From: Conus ventricosus
Lineage: Eukaryota > Mollusca > Gastropoda > Neogastropoda > Conidae
Reading direction: 5' to 3'
Assembly: GCA_018398815.1 (NCBI GenBank)
Contig: CM031622.1
Location: 22,136,640 to 22,200,639, forward strand
DNA: 64,000 nucleotides
A model generated the notes under the pieces. The model made no database searches. It was given only the letters and a program-made list of their open reading frames with translations, and had not been told where the DNA came from. Both the position numbers and the translations under genes were made by a program. This document shows, piece by piece, positions 25,690 through 38,299 of this stretch (the first letter of the stretch is position 1; every line of letters starts with the position of its first letter).

Positions 25690-27312
25690 TCTTTCTCTTT
25701 CTTTCTCTCTCAATTAAATGTCATAAAATCCGCACACTTCTTCTGACTAATTTCTGCCTACAAACTTTGCACAGACAGGCAAACACGGGGCTAAAACCGA
25801 TCACTTATTTACGGCTCGCGCAGTGCAACCAGCCACCTGTGCGTGTAACGAACACCACTCGCAATCATGAAAGTCGGCGCAGTGGTGAATGCGCTTGCTT
25901 TAGCGGAAAGTAATTTCGCATTTTAGTAAACTGCGGATGACGCGATAGAAAAGGCATAACAAGCCTATGAGCAACTAGCAGCGCACAAACGCCTATGAAA
26001 GGCAGAGACTTAGCAGTTTAGATTTTATTAATGCCCCCTGAAGAACAGGGGCATGCACTTACACATTTAAAAAATGTTGACCAAGCAATAAAAGATATAT
26101 CTATTAACATAGGCAAACCGGTCCAGACAGACATTGCCCCCACCAAAAAAATTCAGTGACTTTTATCAACCATCAGAAAAACAAAAGATGCAAGAAATCG
26201 CGTTCTTGTCGTTGGTAAGACCGTTGGGTATTTGTTGCAACATAATATTGGCTGAGTAAAATGAACAAAATCTATTATTCCGCCAAAGATATTGGAAGGG
26301 TATCACAGCAAAACAAAAAAAAAAGCCCCTAAAAAAGCCCAGCGGCAGGTGTCAGTGAACCAACATCATAGGAATGGTTATCTAAACAAGCGATTTGGCA
26401 ATTATATTACACTTCCCCTAGACGAATACAGAGACCGCACTTTGTGAATAAAATACCGAACGACACCTCATCAAATGGAACTTCTATATTTTACCCTCTG
26501 CTAGGATTAGACGAAACAAGATTTTACGAAGTACGCACTCACAGTCATTGACATAGCTTCCAATATACAAAAGATGCAGAACCATTAACACAAAAGAGTG
26601 CCTCTTGCTGTTGCTGTCGCTATACAACTGATATCCAACGAGGCCCCTTAACTTTCCCTCGCATGATCAAGTCGATGAAGGAAATAATTTAAAGGCAAGT
26701 GAATCAAGTATTGTTAAACACAGAGTTACTAATAGAAGAGGCATTCCGGGAGTTCACAGATCACAGCTTTAGTTGAAAACTTTAACCAAACAGTTAGCCT
26801 AAAGAGAACATTTCTCCTACCAGTATCACAGGAACTGATTGACAATTCTCGCTACACAGAATGGTTTAGAAAGACTGCCCTCAGTTTTGCGCAGCATGAA
26901 TAAAGAAGATTTAAAGGCAAAGCCAGTACAAAGCAAACAAAAAGAAAACAATAAATGTTGCTGAAGAGAGTCTCATCCAGCAAACCTATTACCATTTGGA
27001 TTGAAAGTAAGGTACCTTTATTCCCGGGGGAAGCAGAAGGGGAAACATCGCATCAGGGCCAACCGATCCTATTTGGAGTGTTGACCCGTACGAAATAAAA
27101 AGAATTGTAAAAATGAATCCCCCCTATTATGTACGAGAACACTGACACAACAAAACAACCAGCACCTCAAAGATCTTTGTGAAGGAAGAACTGCAATATT
27201 CCGCCAGACACAAGTTCCGCTTTAAATTAATTTAACGTAAACATAATTTGGTTTAAATGGAAGGCCAGAAAAAAGGAAGCGCAGACGAAACAAGAAAGGT
27301 AAGGAAGAGACC
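25429..27312 (+). other. Element left interior: degraded coding region
   Basis: About 1.9 kb between the left TIR and a short open frame. It includes (CA)n at about 25655-25683. From about 26030 onward, plus-strand stretches look coding but change frame often (for example around 26440-26530 and 26770-26890). I recognise no family. It could encode a virion protein of the element. Confidence 0.4.
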
Positions 27313-27603
27313 TTGAAAATGATACGGAAATCATTCAGGGCGTGTAATGCTATTAAGGAAACATTTTCGAGGATTAATCAATGCATGCTAAATCATCAGA
27401 TCACCTACAATCAAACCCCCAATTGGAAAAAGAATATCTTGAAATCTAAAAAAAATTCGAACTCGTCAAGCAAACATGATAAAGATTTAAATGAATTGGA
27501 TGAAGCTATGATTGATCATATAATAAAAGTTGATGAAAAATATAAAACCCCCTGTTTATTGCGGTCCTCCAGTGACCCGATTGCATATGAAAAACACCGT
27601 TAA
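27313..27603 (+). CDS. Unidentified element gene, C-terminal part
   Basis: A 96-residue open frame, Lys- and Asn-rich, with a predicted helical basic stretch and an acidic segment (DKDLNELDEAMIDH). The first Met may not be the real start, because coding-like sequence continues upstream in other frames. It converges with the DNA polymerase gene and ends directly at a hairpin (27603-27627). No known domain was recognised. Confidence 0.4.
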   Translation: MKMIRKSFRACNAIKETFSRINQCMLNHQITYNQTPNWKKNILKSKKNSNSSSKHDKDLNELDEAMIDHIIKVDEKYKTPCLLRSSSDPIAYEKHR

Positions 27604-27627
27604 ACAAACACCCGTTTGGTGTTTGTT
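27603..27627. terminator. Hairpin between convergent genes
   Basis: A perfect 10-bp stem (AACAAACACC / GGTGTTTGTT) with a 5-nt loop. It lies exactly where the plus-strand frame ends, just beyond the end of the minus-strand polymerase. Its position suggests a role in transcript ending or 3' processing. That function is inferred. Confidence 0.5.
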
Positions 27628-27639
27628 CTCTCTAATTAC

Positions 27640-30060
27640 TTCTTCTTTGTACAACAGTTGTGTTGATCTCAATGTAGATTAGATCGCATTTTACGTTGTC
27701 ATGATGACAAGTCTTATTTGCCAAACAATGCTTCTTGATTTGTCATGCGATATGTTTGACTGCACAACGCAGCGAGAATTTCCTTTTTGCTTTCTTAATG
27801 ATTTTCTCTGGCTCGAATACTGTCTTTCGATCTTAACCCCACATAACTCCTTGATCAACCTTTCCAGATAATTCATCCTTCATCTTTCCTAAAACCTTCT
27901 TGTTAGTAATTGAATTCAAAGGCGAATCTTTAGGTAATCAGATGTTGTCGTACCACCCCGCATCATGCCCTTTAGGCTACTTTCGGTTTCCATGTCTTTA
28001 TAATGTCTTCGAGTAGGGATATCTATAACAAAACTATCTGTCTGTGTAAAGTACCTGGACTCAGGATACGAGGGCTTAAAGCCGACATAAGAAACTCTAA
28101 CATAAAAAGCTATTGAAAATTCTAAAACAGATAAAATACCCAATAAATACAAGGTTGTCTAATTTGACTATCTTTTTTTCATCATTATGCCGAAAAAGCT
28201 GATCATGAAATCTTCTGAAGTCCGATAATTAGGTTTTGGAAGTTAGCTTAAATGCTTCGTTTCTCTCTGGTAAACCCAATCTGACATCTTTGCGCTTGTG
28301 CGGATTCCTCCAAAGTCTTATTCATGTCCAAAACAGCTGTTGTTCATCACTTGAAATAGTCTTTTTCTGAAGCATCTGTGATTTTGATCTGAGATCAGTG
28401 TTCATTATGATTATGGTTTCATGAACTGTACTTGATCAAAGTCAATTAATACGATGAACAGCTGTCAACTTCAAACCATGCCTTTAGAATAAAATTGTAG
28501 AACTGTAATGACAGACATAATTTTTTTTGCCTCGAAGAATGGCACAAAGTTTAGGCGTTCTCTGGATTCCATCATTAGACTTTCTGCTGCTAATGGATAG
28601 TCAGAATGCAGGTCATGGAGTTCATGAGGAATATTCTAAATCCACTTCTAGAATGAAACCACGCAGTTGATCAGGCTTAAACTGCCCAACCACTTTAAAT
28701 GCCCTTTTGAATATTATTCGGATCGCGCCTGTGTACATTTAAAAGTTGCGTAATGAAGCGATTGCGCCATAGCCCATCCATACAGATAGTTTGCATCTAA
28801 ATACATGAGATATTTAGACCTTATACTCGACATAATGATCCAATATTTTGTTGTTTGCTTTACAGTAAAGGTGCGACGCCATACTAATTCCTTCACCCAA
28901 TCCGTTTATCAATTCAACAGAAATCATTGGAATGTCAACAATAAATCAAATCTGTACTCCAGTAAACATTAAGAAAGCGTTCCCAACGGTTCATCCCAGG
29001 GCGCAGAAATGTGAATTGCGCAGGAACCAAGCTAAAATGGAGTTCACATGCAGGTGACTTTGGCATAAGAGGCGTTTGTCCGTAGATCACAGTCACATAG
29101 TCGTTTTACGGAGGGTAGTTGGACCATGCCGCGCTGGAACATTACTGACTTGATGACTGTCTCGAAAGCGGCGAGCTTGATGGTGTCTATCAGGCGATCG
29201 ATGCCAAGGGATTCAGGCATCTAACTTCCTGCCACGCATCTGAGCTGCTGTAACAGAATCCACTATGTCCTTTCCTCTAAGACTAGAAAAGAACGCGCCC
29301 TTTTAGCGAAGTGTATCTTCGTCAAACCTTTCCCAACTGTTCATGTATCTCATAAGGATAAACGCCCTTTCTAACGAGAGTTGGGTCCAAATATTCTTCG
29401 TTATAGGGCAGGACTTTTAAGACATAGCCAGTCCTCTAAATGAACCCATCAGTGTTGATAGATCATAAAAAGACATTATTTAGATAAAGCACATGTACTT
29501 TTCTGATGACTGTGCAATGCATGCTACCCGAAAGGCGTTGGTTATGCATGCAATATAAATGAGAGTCGTACCTCGCAAGTTATGAAAGAAGATGGCAGCT
29601 TCCATGTCTTAGATCAAACTTTAGTTGAAAATTGCATTTGTTGTGCGCAGCTCCTCTGAACTTCCGCTAATGTATCCATGTCTCTTACTGTTGGATTCGC
29701 TGTTGAGAGGCCAAAACCGCAAATCCCAACAATGACGGTGGCTGAGTCATACTGTTGTTGGTCCCTTCAGGCCGCCATTATGAGTTCAATAAGTTTAGAT
29801 TATGAACAGGCTTACGCACTTGCTGCATGCCGTTTTAAGATGTTTCTGCAGCATCCAGGTCCTCTATATAATTCTGGTTCTGAATAAACGCCATCCGCCC
29901 TGACAACAATGAAGAAATGAACAAATCTGTATGATACCATAAAGACTGTTTTTCGAAGTGTTTTGTGGCGCTGGCCCTTCATAAGAACAATGAGTGCGTT
30001 CCAAGTCTGCGTAACACAACTTATGGAGAATGTTGCAGTTTTTTCCAGTTCTTAAACTAA
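27640..30060 (-). pseudogene. Family B DNA polymerase (protein-primed type), frame-broken
   Basis: Replicative DNA polymerase of the element, of the DNA_pol_B_2 type used by Polintons, adintoviruses and related elements. Read from high to low coordinates: an exonuclease-II-like block near 29557-29588 (HNLRG followed by DSHL in the next frame); the KGVYPY...SWERF signature of this family at about 29313-29372; palm motif A, LDANYLYGWAMAQ, at about 28766-28812; motif C at about 28028-28054, which here reads TQTDSF instead of the usual (T)DTDS; and the C-terminal CVVQSNISHD region at about 27740-27800. Numerous frame changes mean the gene cannot be expressed as assembled. Whether they are biological decay or sequencing error is not clear. 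The N-terminal limit is uncertain. Confidence 0.85.
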
Positions 30061-30566
30061 CTTTATTTTGTTTTTTTTAGATCCGGGTGGGGGCGTAATT
30101 AGTCTGTAACACAGTCTACAGAACTTTACAATGTTTTATATGTCACTCGCCGCTTGCACAGAGGGAATCTTGTTAAACATTTCTGCAGAATTCTTGTTTG
30201 CTATGTTTGGTTTTGGTAGTATAACTCAATAATCTACTCATTGTGCGTATCAAGTGTAAATGGGGTAGCCCCGCAGTGAAAACATTAGTAGTAGTCAACA
30301 TTAATTTTTGTCTGGTTCGCTATTGTTGGACTTTCTTGGACCTTTTAATTGGCGCCAAATTTGGTTTCCTCATCCATGTGTATACCTTAACATGTATTGT
30401 GTTTTGTTCTTCAAACTGGATCTATTTGGTCTACACTAACAGGAAAGATATTACATGAGTTAAGATCCTTTGGGCGTATTGCCGATAGATTAGTCACTCA
30501 CTCGGCTGTTCGCGGACATGATGCAGCCTTGGCAAATAACGCACCACATGAAACATTTGTTGTCGA
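30061..30566. other. Element interior, not assigned
   Basis: About 500 bp between the polymerase and the duplicated block, possibly the N-terminal end of the polymerase gene. No motif recognised. Confidence 0.4.
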
Positions 30567-30999
30567 ATTTTTTTTATTTTTAAAACTGCCTCTCCTTAAA
30601 ACACAACTCCCGAGTAGCGGAATGTAGCCTTGCCTACAATCGGTGGCATACTTAGCCTGTTTTAATCTAATCTCAAAGACTTCGCCTTCCTCCCCCTCTC
30701 TGCCCCCCTGACCAACCAGAGCCCTCTCATTTATAGCTTCTTCACGCAGCGTCAAACTGCGTAGCAGTACGTCTGCCCAACCCGGTGTTAAGTCATTAAT
30801 GAGAAAGAATAGTCTGCATGATTAGTTGAGACCCAGACTTCTAGATTTTCTTCATTTATTGTACAATAGTCGAGTAAACATCTAACATTACTTTAACTGG
30901 TGGGTCGATTGTTAGTTTACTTAGAACTTGAGAAATTGCATGTACAACGCTTGCCTGTACGTTTGTTTGGGACCATAACTTCTAAATCAACACATCAGG

Positions 31000-33060
31000 C
31001 TCTTGATAAACGCTCTCTCCTCGAGCATTCCTTCAAACAATTTCGTCTTGTCCTTCATATATCATAGCCTAGCAGTCTTTCTTTTCTAACCAAATATTTA
31101 ATTTAAATTAAAAAAAAAATAACTTAATCAGAACCATATCGACGTCCTTTTTGCCTTGACTCATAAACTAAAGTATCAACCGACTTTCTTTGGTGTTGTT
31201 AGATGTGAGCTGTTTTTAGAACAGAGTTAATGTCCTCGTTTACTTTTTTTAAGCATCCTTTTTATCTGCTCGGGTCTGCTGGTGAGAAAAACTTGTCCCC
31301 GCCTTTCTTGAAGAACAAACTTTTTGTCTTTTGTAGCATCAAATCGACCTGTCAACGATTAAATTCATTCATCCGTGATGTTTAGTCAACAATCGCTTAT
31401 TTATTGTCAGTTTAAAACGAACAATTTAGCCGTTTTAGTTGAACCATAGCTGTGTGGCTATTGGAGTTTAGTTTTTATTTATTGCCAGCCGCACTTCCAG
31501 CTAATGAACACAGACCGATAGCTTAAGACAAAACCTCCTAGAGGTAAAGCTGCGGGTGCCCTATGCTGTTGCTAAGAGACCAACCCTCTTTCCTTCTGAT
31601 AGAGCACTTTATAGACGATGCCCAGTATTAACCGTAAGTACAGCAATAAAGACCAGCAGAATACTTCGTTTGGTTTTGCTTGTAATTTGCAAAGGTCCCT
31701 GCTCTAGTATTTGTTGCATTTGCGTAATGTTTGTTAATCTGAAGGTTTTTACTTCAGGGTTTTTCTATAACATCAGAATTGCCCTGCTATCTCTTCTCTT
31801 GGCATCTCGGTGCTGTAGGCACATTTGGATAATATCTAACAGACATGCTTTTTATAAAATTGAAAAATAATTTTAGTATAATACGACTCTAATCTGTTTA
31901 TTTTCAATATTCAGCTGCGCATCATATAATAAAAACAATTATCATTTAAGCGTTTATCCGGCTTCTCTTCTTTATCAATTTGAATTTTTTTATTACGTCT
32001 CTCACTTTCTCCCGCTTCCATACAACTCATTATACCTCCGTTGACCTTAGGTCAATCCTAAACCGTATTTTGTTGTAATAATCATCAAGCTAACTATGTG
32101 AAGATGAAAATCTTTAGACACTAGGTCTGCTGTAGGAATATCTACCCCTCCCACCCCCAAACAATTTTCTTATTTCGTCAAAATGATTATCAGGTCTAAG
32201 CCCGCTAGCGTAATTTGGTTTAGACTACCGCAATTGTACAATGCACATTCGTTATAATTTAGGATTAAAAACTATTCGCTTGCCTCTTTTGAACGGTTCT
32301 TCATCTTCACACAGCAATAAAATACCTTTAACATATTGATTAAGACGCTTAAACTAAAATCCATATAGTTCTGCCCTGCATCTGGGATATGTTGATGATG
32401 AATCCTACTTTCGTAATAAATTGCTAATCATGACTCATATAGGTCCTTAATCAGCTTTGTCTAAATCAGGGTTGCTAACAACGTCAAACTCTAACGAGAT
32501 GTCAGAAAAGCCCTGTACTTTGCTTCAGTGTCTGATGAATTGATAACACGTTTGTATTCGTTAAAAGTTAGTCAAATGATCAAACGTCTTTTATAATGCT
32601 CCTGAAAGTATGTGCATGCGCTTTTAAAACACACAATCTAGGGGAATGGAAAAGCATTTCCATACGCAAAGCTTAACAGCTACATACTTTTTTGCCGTCT
32701 TAAAATCTGCAGCGCCTATTCCTAATTTTAGCGCTTCTTCATGTTCGATTCTGAAACGCAAAGTCAGCCCTTTCATTCCCAGTCCTAGCATAGATCAGAA
32801 TAGTTAAAAATATGTCTGCATTGTGTAAAGAAAATATTTCTTTGCCCTCAAGTTTTATAAAATTTTCTTAACGATTGCCCGCCCCAGATCTGACAACTGA
32901 CCTGTTGGGGTCCTGTTTTTGAAGTGAGTTCTATTTGAAAGTAAGACGCGCAGAGCCTGCACAATCTCTTCATCGCTCCTAGTCTGGAAATTTGACAGTA
33001 AGATTTGATCCGCATCAAAGTATGGATTATTTGGACAGAAAATTTCCGCTTATTTCCCTT
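31000..33060 (-). pseudogene. Unidentified minus-strand element genes (copy 1)
   Basis: Coding-like minus-strand sequence in shifting frames. The longest intact piece, 32848-33063, starts MKGNKRKFSV. The counterpart in copy 2 is 38300-40315. The region starts just upstream of, and diverges from, the plus-strand gene at 33195, so 33061-33194 is a likely bidirectional promoter. Structural proteins are possible, but I see no diagnostic motif. Confidence 0.4.
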
Positions 33061-33194
33061 CACGCCGCCGGTTCTTTCATTCTCTATTTACGGGTTTTTA
33101 AGATCAAGGGCGAAAAAAAAAAAAAGGAGAGCGGGAGCCATGTGCTAGTGCCATTTTTTTTATAAACAAAATAAAAAGTTAATTATTTAAAACA

Positions 33195-33960
33195 TGGCAG
33201 GAATTGAAGCTGAAGAAGTTATGATGTTTTTGAACCCTGGAGACGACATGAAGGTGGAAGGGTGATCCCTTTGACCGGCATCGTCCCAGCGCTCTCAATG
33301 CGGCGTGAATTAACAGAAATTGGCGGTCGAGCATTTACAAAGTTTAGGTCAAGAACCTCCCGAATTTATAGACCCAAATGATTAAATAGAAGAGGGTCAT
33401 TTGTTTGTAAAGGCGATCAAGGAGAATCTTGTTCAGGGGGCGCTTACAACTAAACCAGACCCATCAAAGTTTTAGGCCAAGAGTACAATTTATACAAAGA
33501 CTCAGTGTGAAAGATCAAATCGCCTTGGTCTTGTTAAGACGCAAAATTAGATAAGGATGCAGTTGGCAAACTTCAAAAACACACTGCTGGAACTCCCAAC
33601 AGCTAACCAAATACAAAACATGGAACTTAAAGAAATTAAATCAATCAGCAGATGAAATAATAAATGCAATAGAAGCAGAAACCAGTGGTGCAGAAGAATC
33701 ACATTAAAGACTATACACGACTCGCCGCTACCCATGCGAGAAATAGCGCCCTTGATCATGCCTTTGATAAGCATCAGAGGCGAATTAACAAACAATTTAG
33801 GGCAAAACTAGTGAACTAGATGGCATATAAAAAGAGAAAAAGAAAAACTCGTTGAGGCTGATGACGCCAACTTATGTCCTGATATTAAAGAGAATAATAA
33901 GACAAAGACTAAAAAATCCTTAGAACAATTAAGATCACCAAGACAGAAGCGCTGACTACT
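33195..33960 (+). pseudogene. Unidentified coiled-coil-like element protein (copy 1)
   Basis: Starts at ATG 33195 in the context AAAACATGGC and reads MAGIEAEE in the first frame. Later parts in other frames are rich in Lys and Glu (for example KREKEKLVEADDAN near 33830-33870), suggesting a charged helical or coiled-coil C-terminus, and end near 33955. About 250 residues if the frame were intact. The family is unknown. A role in the virion or its assembly is only a guess from position. Confidence 0.45.
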
Positions 33961-33989
33961 AAACACGAGACCATTACGACTCAAGTGAA

Positions 33990-34450
33990 TAAATAATAGA
34001 AACTATCAAAAAATTTTATATGAAGACACGACACTAGCAGAACAGAATACGAACCACTGTTTAGAAGCAAGGAGTCACATTAGAAGCGTATAACGGCCTT
34101 AGGATTTGCAATAGTACACTGGTGATGGCTTAATACAGGCGCAGAGCCAAAGTTCATTACTCGGGCCACCTCCCATCGCCTCGCCTGATAAATCATGTAA
34201 AAACAGCTTGATCATCTTGCAAGTTTAATAAAAAAATTAGTCCGGTAAAAGCCGTGGACGCTTACCAGGAATATTGGGGGAGTAATTGTCAGCTGCATTG
34301 TCCTACTGCAAGCAAAGTATTGGCTTTCTGGCCGAGCACTTATGGCATTAGTTCGTGTAATAGTTGGTAATATTTAGTAAGAGAAAGAACCGAGTAATCC
34401 TATGCATTAATCCAAGAACAAGCGCAGTCTTTTCATATTCATGGTCATCG
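33990..34450 (+). pseudogene. Short protein with hydrophobic segments (copy 1)
   Basis: The frame-broken counterpart of 41140-41560. It contains the CACTGGTGATGGCTTAATAC region that encodes the first hydrophobic segment, followed by a proline-rich linker and a Lys-rich helix. Confidence 0.4.
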
Positions 34451-35799
34451 CGAACAGAGTCTGCGAGCTTTGCTGAGTCCTTCATGACTTTGGGTTTGGA
34501 GCTTACGGGAAATAGATACTAATCTTGGGTTTTGTTTACTGCTTGTAATATTACTGCTCAAATTTATGTCCGTTTTTCCCACCTTCTGTTCATTTCCTGC
34601 TAAAAGAATTTCATTTTTAAAGATTATTATTATTCCTACCAGGAGTCCTGAGGTCAGAAGGCAGCATTATAAACCGAGTGCCAACAGCAAAGTCGACTTT
34701 CGATCTTGCGTATTGTAAAACAATTTTGGTATCTTTTCAATACTTGAAGGCAAATCAACTGTAAATTAATGGCGTCCTCTAAATTTGCTAAGTAATTGTT
34801 TTGTGCGAAAAAGCCAGTAGAAGGATCAGTTAAGGCTCGCTCTTGCCTGTGCTTGCGCCCCTCAGCAAACACCAACGTAAATTACGAATAGAGTCGTTTA
34901 TTCGTTCTAGTTCCGCTCTAGTTAGGCCCTTAGAAGTGTCTAGAAAATGTGTCCATGCTGTTTTATGCTCTAGCTGTAGGGAGCCCGCTGAACAGTTTTT
35001 GCCTGAAAAGAAAGTTTGAAAGGAGGATGCCAGTCATAGTTTTATACTTTCTGTGCGTGCCCCGAAAATAAAGGGCGCCTAGGCATGATTATGATCCAAC
35101 TTTGGGGCGAATGGCCGGCTTGGAGTAATATTGAACTCCGTTACAGATCCTTTCAAAGCCTTCATGTTCTATTATGTTGCTAATGGATTAAAACGGTTTT
35201 TGTCATTTTGTAATGGCGCTTCAGCGTCAGACAAAATACGTCTGAAGGTGTAAAAAAATGAAATCTGTACACTGACCTCACCAAAGGATCATGTGATTTA
35301 AATGATCAGCAGACGACACTCCACCACCCAGTTGATGCGCAAACACAGCAAAGTTTAACTGTCTGATAAAACTGCATCGGATGACTAAACCACGCTTTCT
35401 TGATGCGGTCGTTTTCAATAGGGGGGTTTAAGATATCTGCTTAAAGGAGTACTCACCTTTTAATGAAAAGAGGAGTCTGGGTCACAGCAAGTCAAGAGTA
35501 ATCAGTTTGCTATATTTTTAAAGATTGTAAGTGCGGCCCAACAGAATATTTTGCGCCAGTATCTTTGAACGCACTCATTTTTATTTCGGGCATAAATGGG
35601 GGGGAACAATAACACCCCAAGACCGCCCTTCGTTTTAGAACATGCTATTAATAACGAATGCGGGCCAAAATGGTCCGCGCTCCATGAAATATTCTACAAA
35701 GTCGTATGGTTTATAAAAGCGAAGCCAAGGAGAAAAATAAGGTTCTAAAAGTTGACAAAACAGGACCAAAGTTAGGCGAGTTACCAATACTGATGGTTA
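34451..35799. other. Element interior, unassigned (copy 1)
   Basis: About 1.3 kb; counterpart at about 41561-42955. One minus-strand frame (34654-34875, 73 residues) has no recognised match. I cannot decide whether one or two genes lie here. Confidence 0.4.
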
Positions 35800-37140
35800 T
35801 TACGGTTTTGCTCACTAAAAGAAAGCAATGAGTAAACTTTTGACATTACTCTCAAACTTAACATGCGAATCTGAAAACAAGTTAACATTCCGCCTAAGAA
35901 AAAGGAGGTTACTATATTTGATAAAGAGCTAGCTAAAATGTTAGCTTTAACGGCTAACAATTAAGATTTAGAGTTTACACCGACCAAAACTACTTATGAG
36001 GGGGAAAGTCCGCTCGATCTTGCATTACATTCATTACTCTTATGTTCATTTGGATGAACTAAGCACGATGAAAACTTATATGATGGAAGCCCTCACAGTT
36101 TTTAAAGAGCTCTTCCATCGGAAAAGCAGCATATTGCGTTGAGAAATTAAACAATTCCCCTAATTACAGTTTAAAAAGATTAGTTTGTGGAGGGTCGGAT
36201 CAGTTATATAAAGATCAAAGACAAAATCTGGAAGTCGTAAAATTGTGATAACCGCACATTGGTTTTGAAATAACATAATAAACCTGTACAGAAAATGTTC
36301 GCGGGGCCAGACGAACCAGGAGTATACATGGCTCCGTAAAGGTGTATAACTTTAGAAATTAAAAACCTTGCAGACGTTGCGGACTTTGAAAGAATGGCGA
36401 AATAGGCACTTGTATGGTTTTGAGTACACTAAAGATGGAGAATTATAAACGTAACGAGGTTGGCGACAACAAAAAGTTTCTAAACTAGTACAACTGCGCA
36501 ATCTAGAGGCAATAATGTTGGCCAGGTATGAATAAAAAATAGTTCGAAAACCTGACCTCAAAGGCAACATAGAACCATAATTATACCTGGACATAAAATA
36601 TGAATTCATAAGCCCATTACATTTTGCCGTCAAAAAATTTCAGAAAAGCATTCAACTCTGGCCCTTTACATGTACGTCTTATGCCAGATGACAATAGTCG
36701 AAGAGATTGAAAAAAAGCCGTATGGGAAAAAACAGTACATCTCCACAGAAAGAAGCGGTTTTAAAAAGATGCTTCTTACAGAAATAACAGTTCATGCCGC
36801 AATGAAATTAGGGGACACGATACAATAAATATATTAAAAATTTCTGTCTTCAAAGATAAGGAAGGGATGGGGTTTGGGCGTTAGGACGTTCCTTTTTAAA
36901 GAATTCAATTAGCTGCAAAAACATAGACCGAAGACTGTCATAAAGTTTACTGTTTCATTCTTCACAATGGTGAGGATATTAAGGTCACAACAACAGCAAC
37001 AAACTCAATATTAGTCCTAAATAGAAACATCTTACAGCACTGAATTGCAATAATCTTACACATTTAGACCTTAAAGGATTTTAATTATACTGAACAAGTT
37101 TTGACAGAGGCATGATAAAAACCAATAACCGGATTAGATT
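35800..37140 (+). pseudogene. Unidentified large plus-strand element gene (copy 1)
   Basis: Coding-like plus-strand sequence in shifted frames between the unassigned interior and the ATPase. Counterpart 42956-44295 in copy 2. The end, at about 37110, is shortly before the ATPase start. Its size (over 400 codons) and its position next to a packaging ATPase fit a capsid or other structural gene. No diagnostic motif was seen. Confidence 0.4.
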
Positions 37141-37159
37141 AAGTTCGTTTATCAAACTT

Positions 37160-37774
37160 ATGGAGCTATTTAAACTTTATGACAAAAACTCTCATTGCTC
37201 ATTATTGTGGCAGACGGCTGTGGAAAAACAATATTATCCTCGACCTATTACAAACAGTTTATCGTAATAATTTTAATCATATATTGGTTTTCTGTCCAAC
37301 ACTAAATGGAACAAAGCATATGCCATAATAGAAGGTTTATATGGACAGATGATAACATATATTTAGTTAAACCTAGCAATAAAACTGATGAGTGTTTAGA
37401 CAGTTTTATAGACTGTTTTAAGGAACGCAGACACTATTTACAATAGATGACTGTTCGGGGGGGAGCAGAAAGAGACTAGTTTAAAAAAAGAAACACTTTG
37501 TCAAAACTGGCTTTCATGGAAGACATGCTTGGAATAAGTTTGTGGATTTATATGTCAAAAAAAACGCAGATTTAAAAGACTTTAAGGAACAGTTAAAGAT
37601 GTAGATTCTATTTCACATGAAGACAGAGCCTCTTATTGAAGAATGTTGCGCGAAAATGATGTTAGTTGAAAATGACCAGGAAACACACAGGATTAAGCAA
37701 AAATTAAAATTCTAAAATTGAGGAAAATTAGTATTGAAAACGGATAACCCTAACACAGTATGTTGGTTTTGTAG
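37160..37774 (+). pseudogene. Packaging ATPase (copy 1)
   Basis: A more damaged copy of the ATPase at 44330. The Walker A region around 37205-37225 is altered by an indel (only GCGKT is retained), and several homopolymers are longer than in copy 2. Confidence 0.65.
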
Positions 37775-38299
37775 ATAATCCGTTATTTTTTGGGGGGTGT
37801 TTTGGGGGGGAAGTCTTACTTGTCAGAGAACAGGGAAAGGGCATTCTGGTTTACTTTTCTCCCGAAACTGGGTGAATTTTTTATGTTTAAAACGCCTTTT
37901 AAAAAACCAACCCCAGGAGGAATGTAACCCTTTGCCTCAATCGGCATACTTCCTGTTTTAATCTAATCTCTAAGACTTCCCCTCTGACCAACCAGACCCC
38001 TCCTTTTTGCTTCTTCAGGGAGCGTCAACCTAAGCATTTCGTCTCCCCAACCCGGGTTAATCATTATGAGAAAAAATAGTCTGCTGTTTAGTTAACCCAG
38101 ACTTCTAGATTTTCTTCATTTTTGTTACTTATCGTTAAAACAGCTAACATTATTTTTTAACTGTGGTCTTTTGTTATTTACTTAAACTTGAAAATTGCAT
38201 GACAACCTTCCTGACTTTGTTGGTCAATAATTTCTAAATCAATATCTTCATGCTCTTATAAACCCTCTTCTCACTTTCCCTTAAAAACAACGTCTTTGT

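Larger units (their letters stand above)
30567..37870. repeat. 7.3 kb direct repeat, copy 1
   Basis: Collinear with 37871-45068 from end to end. For instance, 30640-30720 aligns with 37945-38010, and 37200-37260 with 44365-44430. Differences are dominated by indels and homopolymer changes. Copy 1 ends inside the loop of the terminal hairpin (about 37860-37870), exactly where copy 2 begins. This suggests a misjoined or unpolished duplicate rather than an old gene duplication. Confidence 0.9.
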
